Shown: positions 15,490-23,771 of the stretch, piece after piece | Layout: every line of letters begins with the position of its first letter | How positions within the stretch are numbered: the first letter of the stretch is position 1 | DNA from: Natronohydrobacter sp. | GTDB taxonomy: Bacteria > Pseudomonadota > Alphaproteobacteria > Rhodobacterales > Rhodobacteraceae | Length of the DNA: 27,431 nt | Assembly: GCA_007118445.1 (NCBI GenBank) | Contig: SKRP01000135.1 | Span: 1-27,431, forward strand | Reading direction: 5' to 3' | Made by a program: the position numbers and the translations under genes | The notes under the pieces: model-generated | What the model was told of the DNA's origin: nothing | The model's input: only the letters and a program-made list of their open reading frames with translations | The model's database searches: none

Positions 15490-15941
15490 CACACCACCCC
15501 GACACGCATCAAGTAAACCGAAAGAATATAAAGCAGCACGACCGGCACGACAGAACATCCCAGGATCATCCACCAGCGCCGCTCGCCCAGCAAAAACAGC
15601 ATCCCGCCGATCAGGAACGCGCCGAACCATGTGAGCTTGATGAAGGACATGAACCAGATCGCGACTGCCACATAGGCGAAGGGCCATGCAGCCCAGCCGA
15701 CAGCGTCCCAATGCAGGTCAGCGCTGAGCGGCATCGCCCCCTCGCGCAACATCTGGATCAGACCCTTGGCCGCAATGATGACACCACAGATCACCATGGC
15801 CCAGGCCCCGATACTCGGCACCAGCCCTGGCGGCATCTGCGCGAACGGGTTGCTGCCCGCGTAATTGGGTATCATCCAGAACAAGGCCAGCAGCCCGAAA
15901 GCGGCTACAGCAAGGCCCGACCAGAAATCTGATCTTGGCAT
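15489..15941 (-). CDS. Tripartite tricarboxylate transporter small permease TctB
   Basis: This 150-residue membrane protein with four helices (about 7-25, 41-61, 83-115 as two, and 125-145) is the small subunit that partners TctA. It begins MPRSDFWSGLAVAAFGLLAL, the usual TctB opening, and contains PSIGAWAMVICGVIIAAKG. It is the first gene of the operon tctB-tctA-tctC-tctC, transcribed away from the BKACE gene across a 199-bp gap. TctB order and overlap are normal. Confidence 0.88.
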   Translation of the reverse strand: MPRSDFWSGLAVAAFGLLALFWMIPNYAGSNPFAQMPPGLVPSIGAWAMVICGVIIAAKGLIQMLREGAMPLSADLHWDAVGWAAWPFAYVAVAIWFMSFIKLTWFGAFLIGGMLFLLGERRWWMILGCSVVPVVLLYILSVYLMRVGVV

Positions 15942-16140
15942 GTTTACATCCCTGTCATTTGCGACTTATGCCTGCCGCGTTTGCGACAGAGTGGCATATT
16001 TATCCGAGTGCTCACAAGAGTTTTATCTGCGGTCGCAGGGCCTGTGCCTCTGGAAGCTGCGCTGGTAGCTGTTTCTTGCCAGAGTGATCGTATTATGGCC
16101 CTTTGGGACAAGCTGAACTCTGGCAGGAAAGGCAGGAAGA

Positions 16141-17001
16141 ATGACCCCGCAAACGCCCTGTATCATCTGTGTCGCGATCACCGGATCGGTGCCGCGCAAG
16201 GAAAACAACCCGGCCCTGCCCATTTCGGTCGAAGAGCAGATCGCATCGACCCATGAAGCCTATGAGGCCGGGGCCAGTATCGTTCACGCACATGTCCGCA
16301 ACCCGGATCAGACCCCGACCAGTGACCCCGAAATATTCGCGCGCCTGCAGGAAGGGGTCCGCAAGCATTGCCCCGGGATGATCATCCAGTTCTCGACCGG
16401 CGGGCGGTCCGGGGCCGGGCAGGAACGCGGCGGGATGCTGCCCTTGCGACCGGACATGGCCTCGCTGGCCACCGGGTCCAACAATTTCCCGACGCGCGTC
16501 TATGAAAATCCGCCTGATCTGGTGGACTGGCTGGCCGCAGAGATGCAGCGCCATGATGTGAAGCCCGAGATCGAGGCGTTTGACCTCAGCCATATCTTCA
16601 AGGCCGCTGAAATGGCGCGCAACGGGCAGATTGACGGCACGCCGTATGTCCAGTTCGTCATGGGGGTGAAGAATGCCATGCCGGTGGATCGCGAGGTGTT
16701 CGACTTCTACATTCGCATGGTGCATCGGCTGTTCGGACCCGATGCACCCTGGTGCGCGGCGGGGATCGCGGCGCATCAGATCGTGGTGAATGAATGGTCC
16801 GTGGCGGCGGGTGGGCATGCCCGGACAGGACTGGAAGATAATGTCCGTCTCGACAAAGCACGGCTTGCACCGTCAAATGCTGCGCTGGTGCGCCGTGTCG
16901 TCGCGCTTTGCGAGAAATACGAACGCCCCGTGGCGCGCTGCGCCGAAGCGCGCGAGATATTGGGGCTGCGACAGGACCAGCACCATGCCAGAGCGCAATG
17001 A
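16141..17001 (+). CDS. BKACE-family beta-keto acid cleavage enzyme (DUF849)
   Basis: These Zn-dependent TIM-barrel enzymes condense a beta-keto acid with acetyl-CoA and split it to acetoacetate and a new CoA ester; the archetype is Kce (3-keto-5-aminohexanoate cleavage) of lysine fermentation. The 286-residue product shows ICVAITGSVPRKENNPALP, the metal pair His49/His51 in VHAHVRNP, IQFSTGGRSGAG near 82-93, and Glu232 in ARTGLEDNVRLDK. These fit the Kce metal ligands closely in spacing. BKACE specificities vary widely, so the keto acid is unknown; the divergent TTT transporter may import its precursor. The ATG is preceded by AGGAAG. Confidence 0.88.
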   Translation: MTPQTPCIICVAITGSVPRKENNPALPISVEEQIASTHEAYEAGASIVHAHVRNPDQTPTSDPEIFARLQEGVRKHCPGMIIQFSTGGRSGAGQERGGMLPLRPDMASLATGSNNFPTRVYENPPDLVDWLAAEMQRHDVKPEIEAFDLSHIFKAAEMARNGQIDGTPYVQFVMGVKNAMPVDREVFDFYIRMVHRLFGPDAPWCAAGIAAHQIVVNEWSVAAGGHARTGLEDNVRLDKARLAPSNAALVRRVVALCEKYERPVARCAEAREILGLRQDQHHARAQ

Positions 17002-17047
17002 TCTGCCGGGGATGCGCGCGGCATGACGCATCATCGCGCGCAGTGAC

Positions 17048-17124
17048 CTGCCCGGCGGCAAGGCGGGGCAGCGCCTGTGATCCCCGGGGCATGCGCATCC
17101 GGGGTTGAAATCCCCCCCCGGGAT
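17048..17124. terminator. GC-rich hairpins between convergent BKACE and ABC operons
   Basis: Two stem-loops lie in the 188-bp convergent gap. CTGCCC (17048-17053)/GGGCAG (17066-17071) is one. ATCCGGGG (17097-17104) with CCCC-G-GGAT (17116-17124, one bulge) around an 8-C tract is the other. Their position suits a bidirectional terminator. Stems are imperfect, so confidence is moderate. Confidence 0.45.
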
Positions 17125-17189
17125 CATGTCTGATCGCCCCCTGGCACCAGTGCGACAGCCCTGCGCCGACCCGGCGGGACAGGTCGGGA

Positions 17190-18704
17190 TCAGGCTGCCA
17201 CTTCGGGGCCAATGCCGGAAATCGCCTGCACCAGGGAATCCTCGGTCACGTCATCAATGGTGAACTCGCGCATGATCCGCCCGTGATACATGGCCACGAT
17301 CCGATCCGAGACGCGCAGCACCTCGGGCATTTCCGAGCTGATCACGATCACTGCATAGCCCTGCGCTGCCAGTTCGCGCAGCAGTTGGTGGATTTCGGAT
17401 TTCGAGCCGACATCAATGCCGCGCGTCGGCTCATCAACGATCAACACGCGCGGCTGCATGGACAGCCATTTACCGATCACGATCTTCTGCTGATTGCCGC
17501 CCGAAAGCACCGCCGCAGATTGCCGCCAGCTTGGGGTCTTGATCGCCAGCTTGTCGCGATACTGGTCGAAAATTGCCAGCTCGGCCCCTTTGGCGACAAA
17601 CGGCCCGGCGGTCAGATCCTGCACCTGCGGCAAGGTCATGTTGTCGCGGCAATTCATCTGCAGCACCAGCCCCTGTTCCTTGCGGTTCTCGGGCACCAGC
17701 GACACGCCCAGCGCAATCGCATCGCGCGGCGAGGTGATAGTGACCTGCTCGCCGGCCACGTATATCTCGCCCGCTGTCGGCGTGCGCAGACCGAACAGCG
17801 TTTCGGCAATCTCGGTCCGGCCTGCGCCGACAAGCCCGTAGAATCCCACGATCTCGCCGGTGCGCACCGAGAAACTGACATCCTCGAACAGCCCATCACA
17901 GGCGAGATTGCGCACCTCGAGCATGGTATCGCCGAATTTCGGCGGGGCCTCGTTGCGTGACAGATCCAGGCTGCGCCCGATCATCAGCCTTGTGACTTCA
18001 TCCTCATCTGTCTTGGCGGTGGTCAGCGTCCCGCGATAGGCCCCGTCACGCAGCACCGTGATGCGGTCGGACAGGGTGAAAATCTCATCCATGCGGTGCG
18101 AGATATAGACAATGCCCACGCCCTGCGCCTTCAGATCATTGATGATATCGAACAGCACGACCTTCTCGGCATCGGTCAGAGACGCGGTCGGTTCGTCAAA
18201 CACCACGACGCGCGCATCCACGGTCAGAGCACGGGCAATCTCGACCATCTGCTGGTTCGCAATGGACAGATGCGCGACTGTCACTTCGGCCCGGAAGCTG
18301 CATTTCAGGCGCTTGAGGATGGCATTCGAGCGCTCCTCAAGCGTTTTCCAGTCCACCCGCCCCAGGGATTTCCGCGGCAATTCCCCCAGATAGATATTCT
18401 CGGCCGCCGACATTTCCGGCACAAGGCTGAGCTCCTGATGGATCAGGACCACGCCCTGCGCCTTGGCCTCGATCGGGTTGCTCATGCGCACAGCTTGGCC
18501 CGAGATGATGATCTGGCCCTCATCGGGCTGATACATGCCGGCAAGCACTTTCATCAGCGTGGATTTGCCGGCCCCGTTCTCGCCAAGAAGAGCATGGACC
18601 TCGCCGGGCATGACATCGAAATCCACACCATCAAGCGCGCGCACGCCGGGGAATGTCTTGACAATGCCCTGCAGGCGCAGCGCGGGTTCATGTGCAGTGT
18701 TCAT
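17190..18704 (-). CDS. Sugar-type ABC transporter ATP-binding protein (RbsA/MglA-like, two NBDs)
   Basis: This 504-residue protein has two fused nucleotide-binding domains that power a ribose/xylose-class importer. NBD1: Walker A GENGAGKST at 41-49, Q-loop in LIHQELSL, signature LSIANQQMVEIARAL, Walker B VVVFDEPTAS, and switch His in YISHRMDE. NBD2: the degenerate Walker A GLVGAGRTE lacking lysine (normal for RbsA, so NBD1 carries the intact site), signature LSGGNQQKIVIGKWL, and Walker B VLIVDEPTRGIDVG. Its ATG overlaps the upstream permease stop by four bases (ATGA). It is the last gene of a four-gene operon with one binding protein and two permeases. Confidence 0.94.
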   Translation of the reverse strand: MNTAHEPALRLQGIVKTFPGVRALDGVDFDVMPGEVHALLGENGAGKSTLMKVLAGMYQPDEGQIIISGQAVRMSNPIEAKAQGVVLIHQELSLVPEMSAAENIYLGELPRKSLGRVDWKTLEERSNAILKRLKCSFRAEVTVAHLSIANQQMVEIARALTVDARVVVFDEPTASLTDAEKVVLFDIINDLKAQGVGIVYISHRMDEIFTLSDRITVLRDGAYRGTLTTAKTDEDEVTRLMIGRSLDLSRNEAPPKFGDTMLEVRNLACDGLFEDVSFSVRTGEIVGFYGLVGAGRTEIAETLFGLRTPTAGEIYVAGEQVTITSPRDAIALGVSLVPENRKEQGLVLQMNCRDNMTLPQVQDLTAGPFVAKGAELAIFDQYRDKLAIKTPSWRQSAAVLSGGNQQKIVIGKWLSMQPRVLIVDEPTRGIDVGSKSEIHQLLRELAAQGYAVIVISSEMPEVLRVSDRIVAMYHGRIMREFTIDDVTEDSLVQAISGIGPEVAA

Positions 18705-19690
18705 AGGCGCAGCCCTCCGTTTTCGGCGCGGTTGAAGCGTTTATCAAGGAACAGAACGGCGATCAGGATGCTGCCAAGGATGACATAGACATAGAAGGCG
18801 GGCACCTGCATCAGGTTCATCCCGTTGCGCAGGATGCCAATCGCCAGAACCCCGCCCAGCGTGCCGATGATATCGCCCTTGCCCCCGGTCAGCTTGGTGC
18901 CGCCCAGCACCACGGCTGTAATTACCCAAAGCTCATAGTCGCGCCCCAGATTGGGCGTTGCGGCCCCCATCTGCGTTGAGAGCAGCACGCCCGAAAGCGC
19001 AGCCAGAAAGCCGATCAGCATGAAATTGACCATCATATGCGGCCCGACCCGGATACCTGCATTCACTGCAGCCTCGCGATTGCCACCCACCGCATAGGTG
19101 TTGCGACCATGCACTGTGCGCGAAAGCAGCCAGTGGACGGCCAGCACAGCAATCACGAAGATCACGGCCAGCACCGGAAAGGGCCCGATGGTCATGAAGC
19201 TGAAATCGGAATAGGCGAAATTCATCGCATAGAAGGACTGCTCGCCCGTGTAGACAAAGACCAGACCGCGAATGCCCAGCATCGCCCCCAGGGTGACGAT
19301 GAAAGCATCGACCCCTGTTTTCCAGACAATGAAGCCGTTGATCGCCCCCATCAATATGCCGACCAGAAGGGCGATGCAGACCGCAGGCAGGATCTGCCAG
19401 TTGCCCCATGTGGCAAAGGCAGCCCAGCTTTGCACATCGACTGCGAAGGCTGCGGCCAGCGCCAGCGTTGCGCCTACCGACAGGTCGATATTGCCGTTGA
19501 TCATCACCAGCGTCATGCCCAGCGCGATCAGCCCGATGGTCGAGGTCTGCACCACGATATTCATCAGGTTGCGCTCGTTGAAGAAGTTATCTGCGGACAG
19601 GCTGAAGAAGATGAAGATGATCAGCACGAAGCCCCAGATCGGATTGCGCATCAGCCAGCGCAAGAGCGGGTTTTCAGAAAATAATTGCAT
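18701..19690 (-). CDS. Sugar-type ABC transporter permease (RbsC family), copy B
   Basis: This 329-residue inner-membrane permease of the ribose/galactoside class has about 8-10 hydrophobic segments. It shows the family block LMNIVVQTSTIGLIALGMTL, then MINGNIDLSVGATLALAAAF, IVTLGAMLGIRGL, YAVGGNREAAVNAGI, and the C-terminal VVLGGTKLTGGKGDIIGTLGG. The start at 19690 is chosen for TGAGG six bases upstream; an alternative ATG at 19702 overlaps the previous stop (ATGA) and adds four residues. It is coupled to the ATPase downstream and presumably heterodimerises with copy A. Confidence 0.92.
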   Translation of the reverse strand: MQLFSENPLLRWLMRNPIWGFVLIIFIFFSLSADNFFNERNLMNIVVQTSTIGLIALGMTLVMINGNIDLSVGATLALAAAFAVDVQSWAAFATWGNWQILPAVCIALLVGILMGAINGFIVWKTGVDAFIVTLGAMLGIRGLVFVYTGEQSFYAMNFAYSDFSFMTIGPFPVLAVIFVIAVLAVHWLLSRTVHGRNTYAVGGNREAAVNAGIRVGPHMMVNFMLIGFLAALSGVLLSTQMGAATPNLGRDYELWVITAVVLGGTKLTGGKGDIIGTLGGVLAIGILRNGMNLMQVPAFYVYVILGSILIAVLFLDKRFNRAENGGLRL

Positions 19691-19698
19691 GGCAAACC

Positions 19699-20673
19699 TC
19701 ATGCTATGGGCGAGAACAGGCGACCGCGCTTGGCTGCCACATCCAGCCAGACCGCGACGATGATGACGGCCCATGTGACCAGCCGTTGCGTGTAATAGGG
19801 CTGACCCATCAGGATCAGGCCATTCTGGATGAAGGCCAGCATCAGCACGCCCAGCACAGTGCGCAGGATACTGCCCGACCCGCCCAGCAGCGATGTGCCG
19901 CCCAGAATGACAGCGGCCAGGACCTGCAGTTCATAGCCTTGACCCACATTGTTCTGCGATCCCATCACGCGGCTGCCGAGAATGATCGCAGCAATCGCCA
20001 CGCAGAGCGCCGAGATCAGATAGGTCATGAAGACGACATGCGAGCGCGGAATGCCCGAAAACACCGAGGCCGTCGGATTGCCGCCCACAGCATGGACTCG
20101 TCGACCGAAGGGCATTGTGGTCATGATGATATGGAAGATCAGCGCCAGCGTGCCGAAGATGATGATTGGCGTGGCAATCCCGAACATCGCGCCGCGCCCG
20201 AAGATTGCGAACCATGTGCCGCTTTGATCCACGATATCGACATTCTGGCCGCCGCTGTAGATCAGCACCAGACCTTGAATGGCCGAGAGCATCCCCAGCG
20301 TCACGATCAGCGAATTGAGCCGTAATATCCCGATCAGAAACCCGTTGATCGCCCCGAGGCAAAGCGTTGCCATGACCATGACGGGGATTGCAAGCTCCGG
20401 GCCGATCTTGTCGTGCAGATCGACCACCAGCACCGTCGCGAAGGACAGCATCGAACCAACCGAAAGGTCCAGATTGCCGCCGATCACGACAATCGTCACC
20501 CCGATCGCCATCACGCCGATGATGGCCGACTGCCGGAAGACCGACATGATGTTGTCAGCCGACAGAAACCGGTCGGACATCAGCGAAAACGCGATCATGA
20601 AAACGATAAAAGCCACGAGTATGCCCTGCTTGGCAATCGCAGGCCCCCCGGCCTTGAGGCGGGTTAACAGCAT
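19699..20673 (-). CDS. Sugar-type ABC transporter permease (RbsC family), copy A
   Basis: This second RbsC-type permease has 324 residues. Landmarks are IGVMAIGVTIVVIGGNLDLS followed by VGSMLSFATVLVV, GAINGFLIG, IVTLGMLSAIQGLVLIYSGG, VHAVGGNPTASVFSGI, and VILGGTSLLGGSGSILRTVLG. The start at 20673 has GGAGG seven bases upstream, so the longer open frame to 20775 is not used. It lies about 110 bp after the binding-protein gene, separated by two hairpins. Two different permeases in one operon indicate a heterodimeric channel. Confidence 0.92.
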   Translation of the reverse strand: MLLTRLKAGGPAIAKQGILVAFIVFMIAFSLMSDRFLSADNIMSVFRQSAIIGVMAIGVTIVVIGGNLDLSVGSMLSFATVLVVDLHDKIGPELAIPVMVMATLCLGAINGFLIGILRLNSLIVTLGMLSAIQGLVLIYSGGQNVDIVDQSGTWFAIFGRGAMFGIATPIIIFGTLALIFHIIMTTMPFGRRVHAVGGNPTASVFSGIPRSHVVFMTYLISALCVAIAAIILGSRVMGSQNNVGQGYELQVLAAVILGGTSLLGGSGSILRTVLGVLMLAFIQNGLILMGQPYYTQRLVTWAVIIVAVWLDVAAKRGRLFSPIA

Positions 20674-20698
20674 ATTGTTCCTCCCGGAAAGACATGGA

Positions 20699-20772
20699 CC
20701 GTGCCCTCCTCGGCACGGACCCGGATACAATTGGCGTATCATAAGGATCAGGGCGGGATATGCCCGCCCTGA
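20699..20772 (-). promoter_or_regulatory. Two intercistronic hairpins between binding protein and permease
   Basis: Reading down the operon, TCAGGGCGGG/CCCGCCCTGA (20748-20772, 10-bp stem, loop of 5) begins 12 bases after the binding-protein stop. It is followed by CCGTGCC/GGCACGG (20699-20718, 7-bp stem). Such structures often attenuate readthrough or protect the upstream mRNA, keeping binding protein in excess over membrane subunits. Function is inferred. Confidence 0.6.
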
Positions 20773-20784
20773 CAAAGCTGCGGA

Positions 20785-21726
20785 TCAGAATACCGGGCGG
20801 TCGAACTCGTCCATATTGTCCCGGGTGATCTTGGGCGTGTCGAAATAGTTCAGCTTCGGCACGTCCTCGCCTGCCAGCACATCCAGCGCGGTCTGCAGTG
20901 CTGCGCGCGCATCATCCACCGGGGACTGATAGACCGAGCCCCAGTATTCCCCGCGCGCCATCGCATCATAACCAACAGCAAAGTTGGTTGCACCGATGAA
21001 CACCATCCCCTCGGCCCGGTCTGCCGCAATGGCTGCATTCAGCGCGCCGACACCCATATTGTCATCGCCCGAATACACCCCGTCGATGTCGTCGAAGCGG
21101 GTCAGGAAGGTTTCCATCGTGCGCTGTGCGCGCTCGCGGTTCCAGTCACCGGGCTGGATGTCGAGCTGCGTGACACCGGGGCACAGTTCCGCGAGGCGAT
21201 CATCGAAGCCCTGCTGCCGTTCAATCGCCGTGGTGTAACCCGGCATCCCGGTAATCTGGACGATCTGCCCCTCACCGTCCAACGCGTCACACATCATTTC
21301 CGCCGAGTAAATGCCCTGCTGGATGTTGTTCGGCCCCGAGAAGGCAGCGATGAAATCCATGCCCGCCTCGGCAATGTTCGAATTGGTCACGATGACCGGG
21401 ATTCCTTCGCGATGTGCATTGCGCACAGCGGGCACAACGGCCTGGCCGTCGGTCGGCCAGATGATGATCGCATCGACATTCTGCTGGATCAGGTCCTGCA
21501 TCTGGCTGATCTGGCGGGCGACATCCCCGCCCGCGTCGAGCACGATCACCTCGACATCGGGATTCGCTTCGGCGGCCTCGATGAAGGCGCGCTCGTAGGT
21601 CGTCTGATAGCTGTCGATTCCGACATTGTTCTGTGTGATCCCGATGCGGATCGTATCGGCCGAGGCCGCGCCGGCAAGAGCGAGCGCGCCGCAGCTGGTC
21701 ATCAGAAGTCTGATGGATTTGCGCAT
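20785..21726 (-). CDS. Periplasmic sugar-type binding protein (RbsB-like, peripla_BP_4)
   Basis: This 313-residue periplasmic receptor of the ABC importer has a signal peptide MRKSIRLLMTSCGALALAGAASA. The mature protein opens with the Rossmann-like strand TIRIGITQNN, then QISQMQDLIQQNVDAIIIWP, TDGQAVVPAVRNAHREGIPV, and the second lobe with GQIVQITGMPGYTTAIERQQ and DDIDGVYSGDDNMGVGAL. GGGAGGA stands before the ATG. It is the promoter-proximal gene of the operon and faces the regulator across a 211-bp divergent region. The ligand could be a sugar, polyol or other small polar compound; the neighbours do not look like ordinary sugar-catabolic enzymes. Confidence 0.92.
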   Translation of the reverse strand: MRKSIRLLMTSCGALALAGAASADTIRIGITQNNVGIDSYQTTYERAFIEAAEANPDVEVIVLDAGGDVARQISQMQDLIQQNVDAIIIWPTDGQAVVPAVRNAHREGIPVIVTNSNIAEAGMDFIAAFSGPNNIQQGIYSAEMMCDALDGEGQIVQITGMPGYTTAIERQQGFDDRLAELCPGVTQLDIQPGDWNRERAQRTMETFLTRFDDIDGVYSGDDNMGVGALNAAIAADRAEGMVFIGATNFAVGYDAMARGEYWGSVYQSPVDDARAALQTALDVLAGEDVPKLNYFDTPKITRDNMDEFDRPVF

Positions 21727-21847
21727 TTTAGTCCTCCCATTGGATTCATCTGACTTGCCTTGCCCCCGGAGGCTTTCCAGCGTCCCGAAAGGCTCAGGAT
21801 ACAGTAACAGAACCTTCGCCGAGTCTGACCGACAACAATACTGCAGA

Positions 21848-21920
21848 TATGTTCAGAATGGATATCAGGATGGTCACGGTGAACATACTGGTCATATGAT
21901 CGCTTGTCGGATTTGAACAT
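21848..21920. promoter_or_regulatory. Three TGAACAT elements in the divergent ABC/regulator promoter region
   Basis: TATGTTCA (21848-21855) is the exact reverse complement of TGAACATA (21880-21887), and a third TGAACAT lies at 21914-21920. Centres are 31 and 34 bp apart, close to three helical turns, so the sites could face one side of the DNA. The last copy lies just before the regulator's ribosome site (GGGAGGG, 21924-21930), fitting autoregulation. Binding by the adjacent regulator is an inference. Confidence 0.5.
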
Positions 21921-21937
21921 GTTGGGAGGGCGCAGTG

Positions 21938-23749
21938 ATGGTCAAGGCGCGTGATGGGGCAGGGATGCCCGAAGATGCGAAAGAGGCACTTGTCGTGCAA
22001 ATGTCGGATATCCAGAAAGGACATTCTTCGCGGGTTCCGATTCGCGCGCTTCCCGCCGCAAGTGGGGAGAGCGCGGCCTTGCCGGCCGCGCTGGCATTTC
22101 TGGAAGCGGTCGGGCTCGAACTGGAGATGGCGATGGAAATCGCCGAGCCCAACCCGTATCTCAACATGACAATCGCGCTTTTGCGCGCACATCTGAGCGG
22201 CAAGGTCGTCACCGCAACGATGCTGGTCGCTGCATCCGGGGTGCCCTATGCTACCGGGCGGCGCAAGCTGCAGCGCATGTTGCAATCCGGTCTGATCGAG
22301 CAACGCGTCAGGACACGGTCAGGCCGGTCCTTTTCGCTGCATCCCACAGAGCGGCTCATGGCCAACTGGCGCCAGTTCGCGGATCGGATCATGCGCCTGA
22401 GTGCCGAAACGACCGGGGGCACGACACAGACCGAAGGCGACTATTACTACGGTGCCTCCTATCTGCCCGCGAGCCAGTCCATCGCCCCGCCGCAAGTCTT
22501 GCCAGAGCCGCTGCAGGTCGGCGGTGGCGTGCGGGTGCTGGTGCATGGCGATCCGACCTTCATGGTCATGGATAATCTCAAGCGGCAGTTCGAGCAGATC
22601 ATCGGCACCAATATCAGCCAGCGCGCCTTTTCCATCGACCGGCTGCGCAACGAAGCGCTGCGCAATGCCGAACGCCGTTTCAGCAAATATGACATCATCG
22701 CGGTTGACCTGCCCTGGATCGGGGAATTCGCTGAAAAAGGCGTGTTGCTGCCGCTGGATGAATGCATCGACCTCGCCCGGCTCGACCCGCCGGATTTCCA
22801 CACAGCAGGCTGGATGGCCGCGCATTGGGGCGGTCGGGCCTATGGTGTGCCAGGGCAGACGACGCCGGAACTGCTGTTCTATCGCAAGGATCTGTTCGCC
22901 GAAGCCGGGCTGGAACCACCAGTGACAACTGACAAGCTGATCACTGCCGCGCGGCATTTCCACGCGCCGCAGCGCGGGCGTTACGGGATTGCCTGGAATG
23001 CGGCGCGCGGAACGGCGCTGGGGCATCAGTTCCTGATGACATGCGCCGATTTCGGTCAGCCGATCCTGAACCTTGACCCTATTGCAGGCGGTTTCAATGC
23101 CGATACGGCAGGGCGCAGTGATATCGTGGTGACTATCGACACACCGCTGGCGCGCGATGCATGCGACTATCTGCTGGAATTGCTTGACTATTCCCCGCCC
23201 GATATCCTGTCGATGTCCTGGTATGAGCGCGTTCGCCCCTATGCTGCGGGCAAGATCGCGATGGCCTATGGCTACACGCTGCTCGCGCCCTATTTCGAGC
23301 GCGATCCGGCTTCTCCTGCCCATGAAACGACCGGCTACCTGCCGCATCCGGCAGGGCCGAAGGGGCGCCCTCTCGCGCCGGTCGGAGGATATGTTCTGGG
23401 TATTCCGGCAAATCTCGCCCCCGAGCGGCGCGCGGCGGCAGCGGAAGCGCTGGTGGCCTTTACCTCGCCCGAGGCGCAGAAGCTCTATGTGCTTAATGGC
23501 AGCCGCACTGCGCCGCGATATTCGGTCGGTGCCGATCCGGAAGTGCGCCGCATCTCGCCGGTTTTCGAGGCAGTGGACAGCATGTCCCTGCGCGACGAAC
23601 TGCAATACTGGCCACGCCCGCCGATCCCGCAAATCACCGAGATTTTCGAGATATGCGGGCAGGAAATTCACGACATGCTCCGTGGGGTTCAAAGCCCGCG
23701 CGATGCGCTCAGGCGCGCCCAGTTACGGGCAGAAAGCGCCCTTGAATAA
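21938..23749 (+). CDS. Regulator-like fusion: winged helix plus type-1 ABC solute-binding domain, cytoplasmic
   Basis: This 603-residue protein has no signal peptide or membrane helix. Residues about 76-150 look like a winged helix (LNMTIALLRAHLSGKVVTAT, then PYATGRRKLQRMLQSGLIEQ, and RTRSGRSFSLHPTERLM as the wing). From about 198 to 580 it is an extracellular solute-binding protein family 1 fold: VRVLVHGDPTFMVMDNLKRQ, FSKYDIIAVDLPWIGEFAEK, YGVPGQTTPELLFYRKDLFA, RVRPYAAGKIAMAYGY, GPKGRPLAPVGGYVLGIP, AAAEALVAFTSPEAQKLYV. I infer a one-component ligand-sensing transcription factor. ATG 21938 follows GGGAGGG; a GTG at 21935 is possible. It is 22 bp upstream of the SDR gene. Confidence 0.8.
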   Translation: MVKARDGAGMPEDAKEALVVQMSDIQKGHSSRVPIRALPAASGESAALPAALAFLEAVGLELEMAMEIAEPNPYLNMTIALLRAHLSGKVVTATMLVAASGVPYATGRRKLQRMLQSGLIEQRVRTRSGRSFSLHPTERLMANWRQFADRIMRLSAETTGGTTQTEGDYYYGASYLPASQSIAPPQVLPEPLQVGGGVRVLVHGDPTFMVMDNLKRQFEQIIGTNISQRAFSIDRLRNEALRNAERRFSKYDIIAVDLPWIGEFAEKGVLLPLDECIDLARLDPPDFHTAGWMAAHWGGRAYGVPGQTTPELLFYRKDLFAEAGLEPPVTTDKLITAARHFHAPQRGRYGIAWNAARGTALGHQFLMTCADFGQPILNLDPIAGGFNADTAGRSDIVVTIDTPLARDACDYLLELLDYSPPDILSMSWYERVRPYAAGKIAMAYGYTLLAPYFERDPASPAHETTGYLPHPAGPKGRPLAPVGGYVLGIPANLAPERRAAAAEALVAFTSPEAQKLYVLNGSRTAPRYSVGADPEVRRISPVFEAVDSMSLRDELQYWPRPPIPQITEIFEICGQEIHDMLRGVQSPRDALRRAQLRAESALE

Positions 23750-23771
23750 TCAATGTGCGAAGGAGGACGCC

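Noticed and set aside
15490..15711. Upstream extension of TctA to 578 residues
   Set aside because: It overlaps tctB in another frame; the coupled ATG at 15489 gives the usual TctA length.
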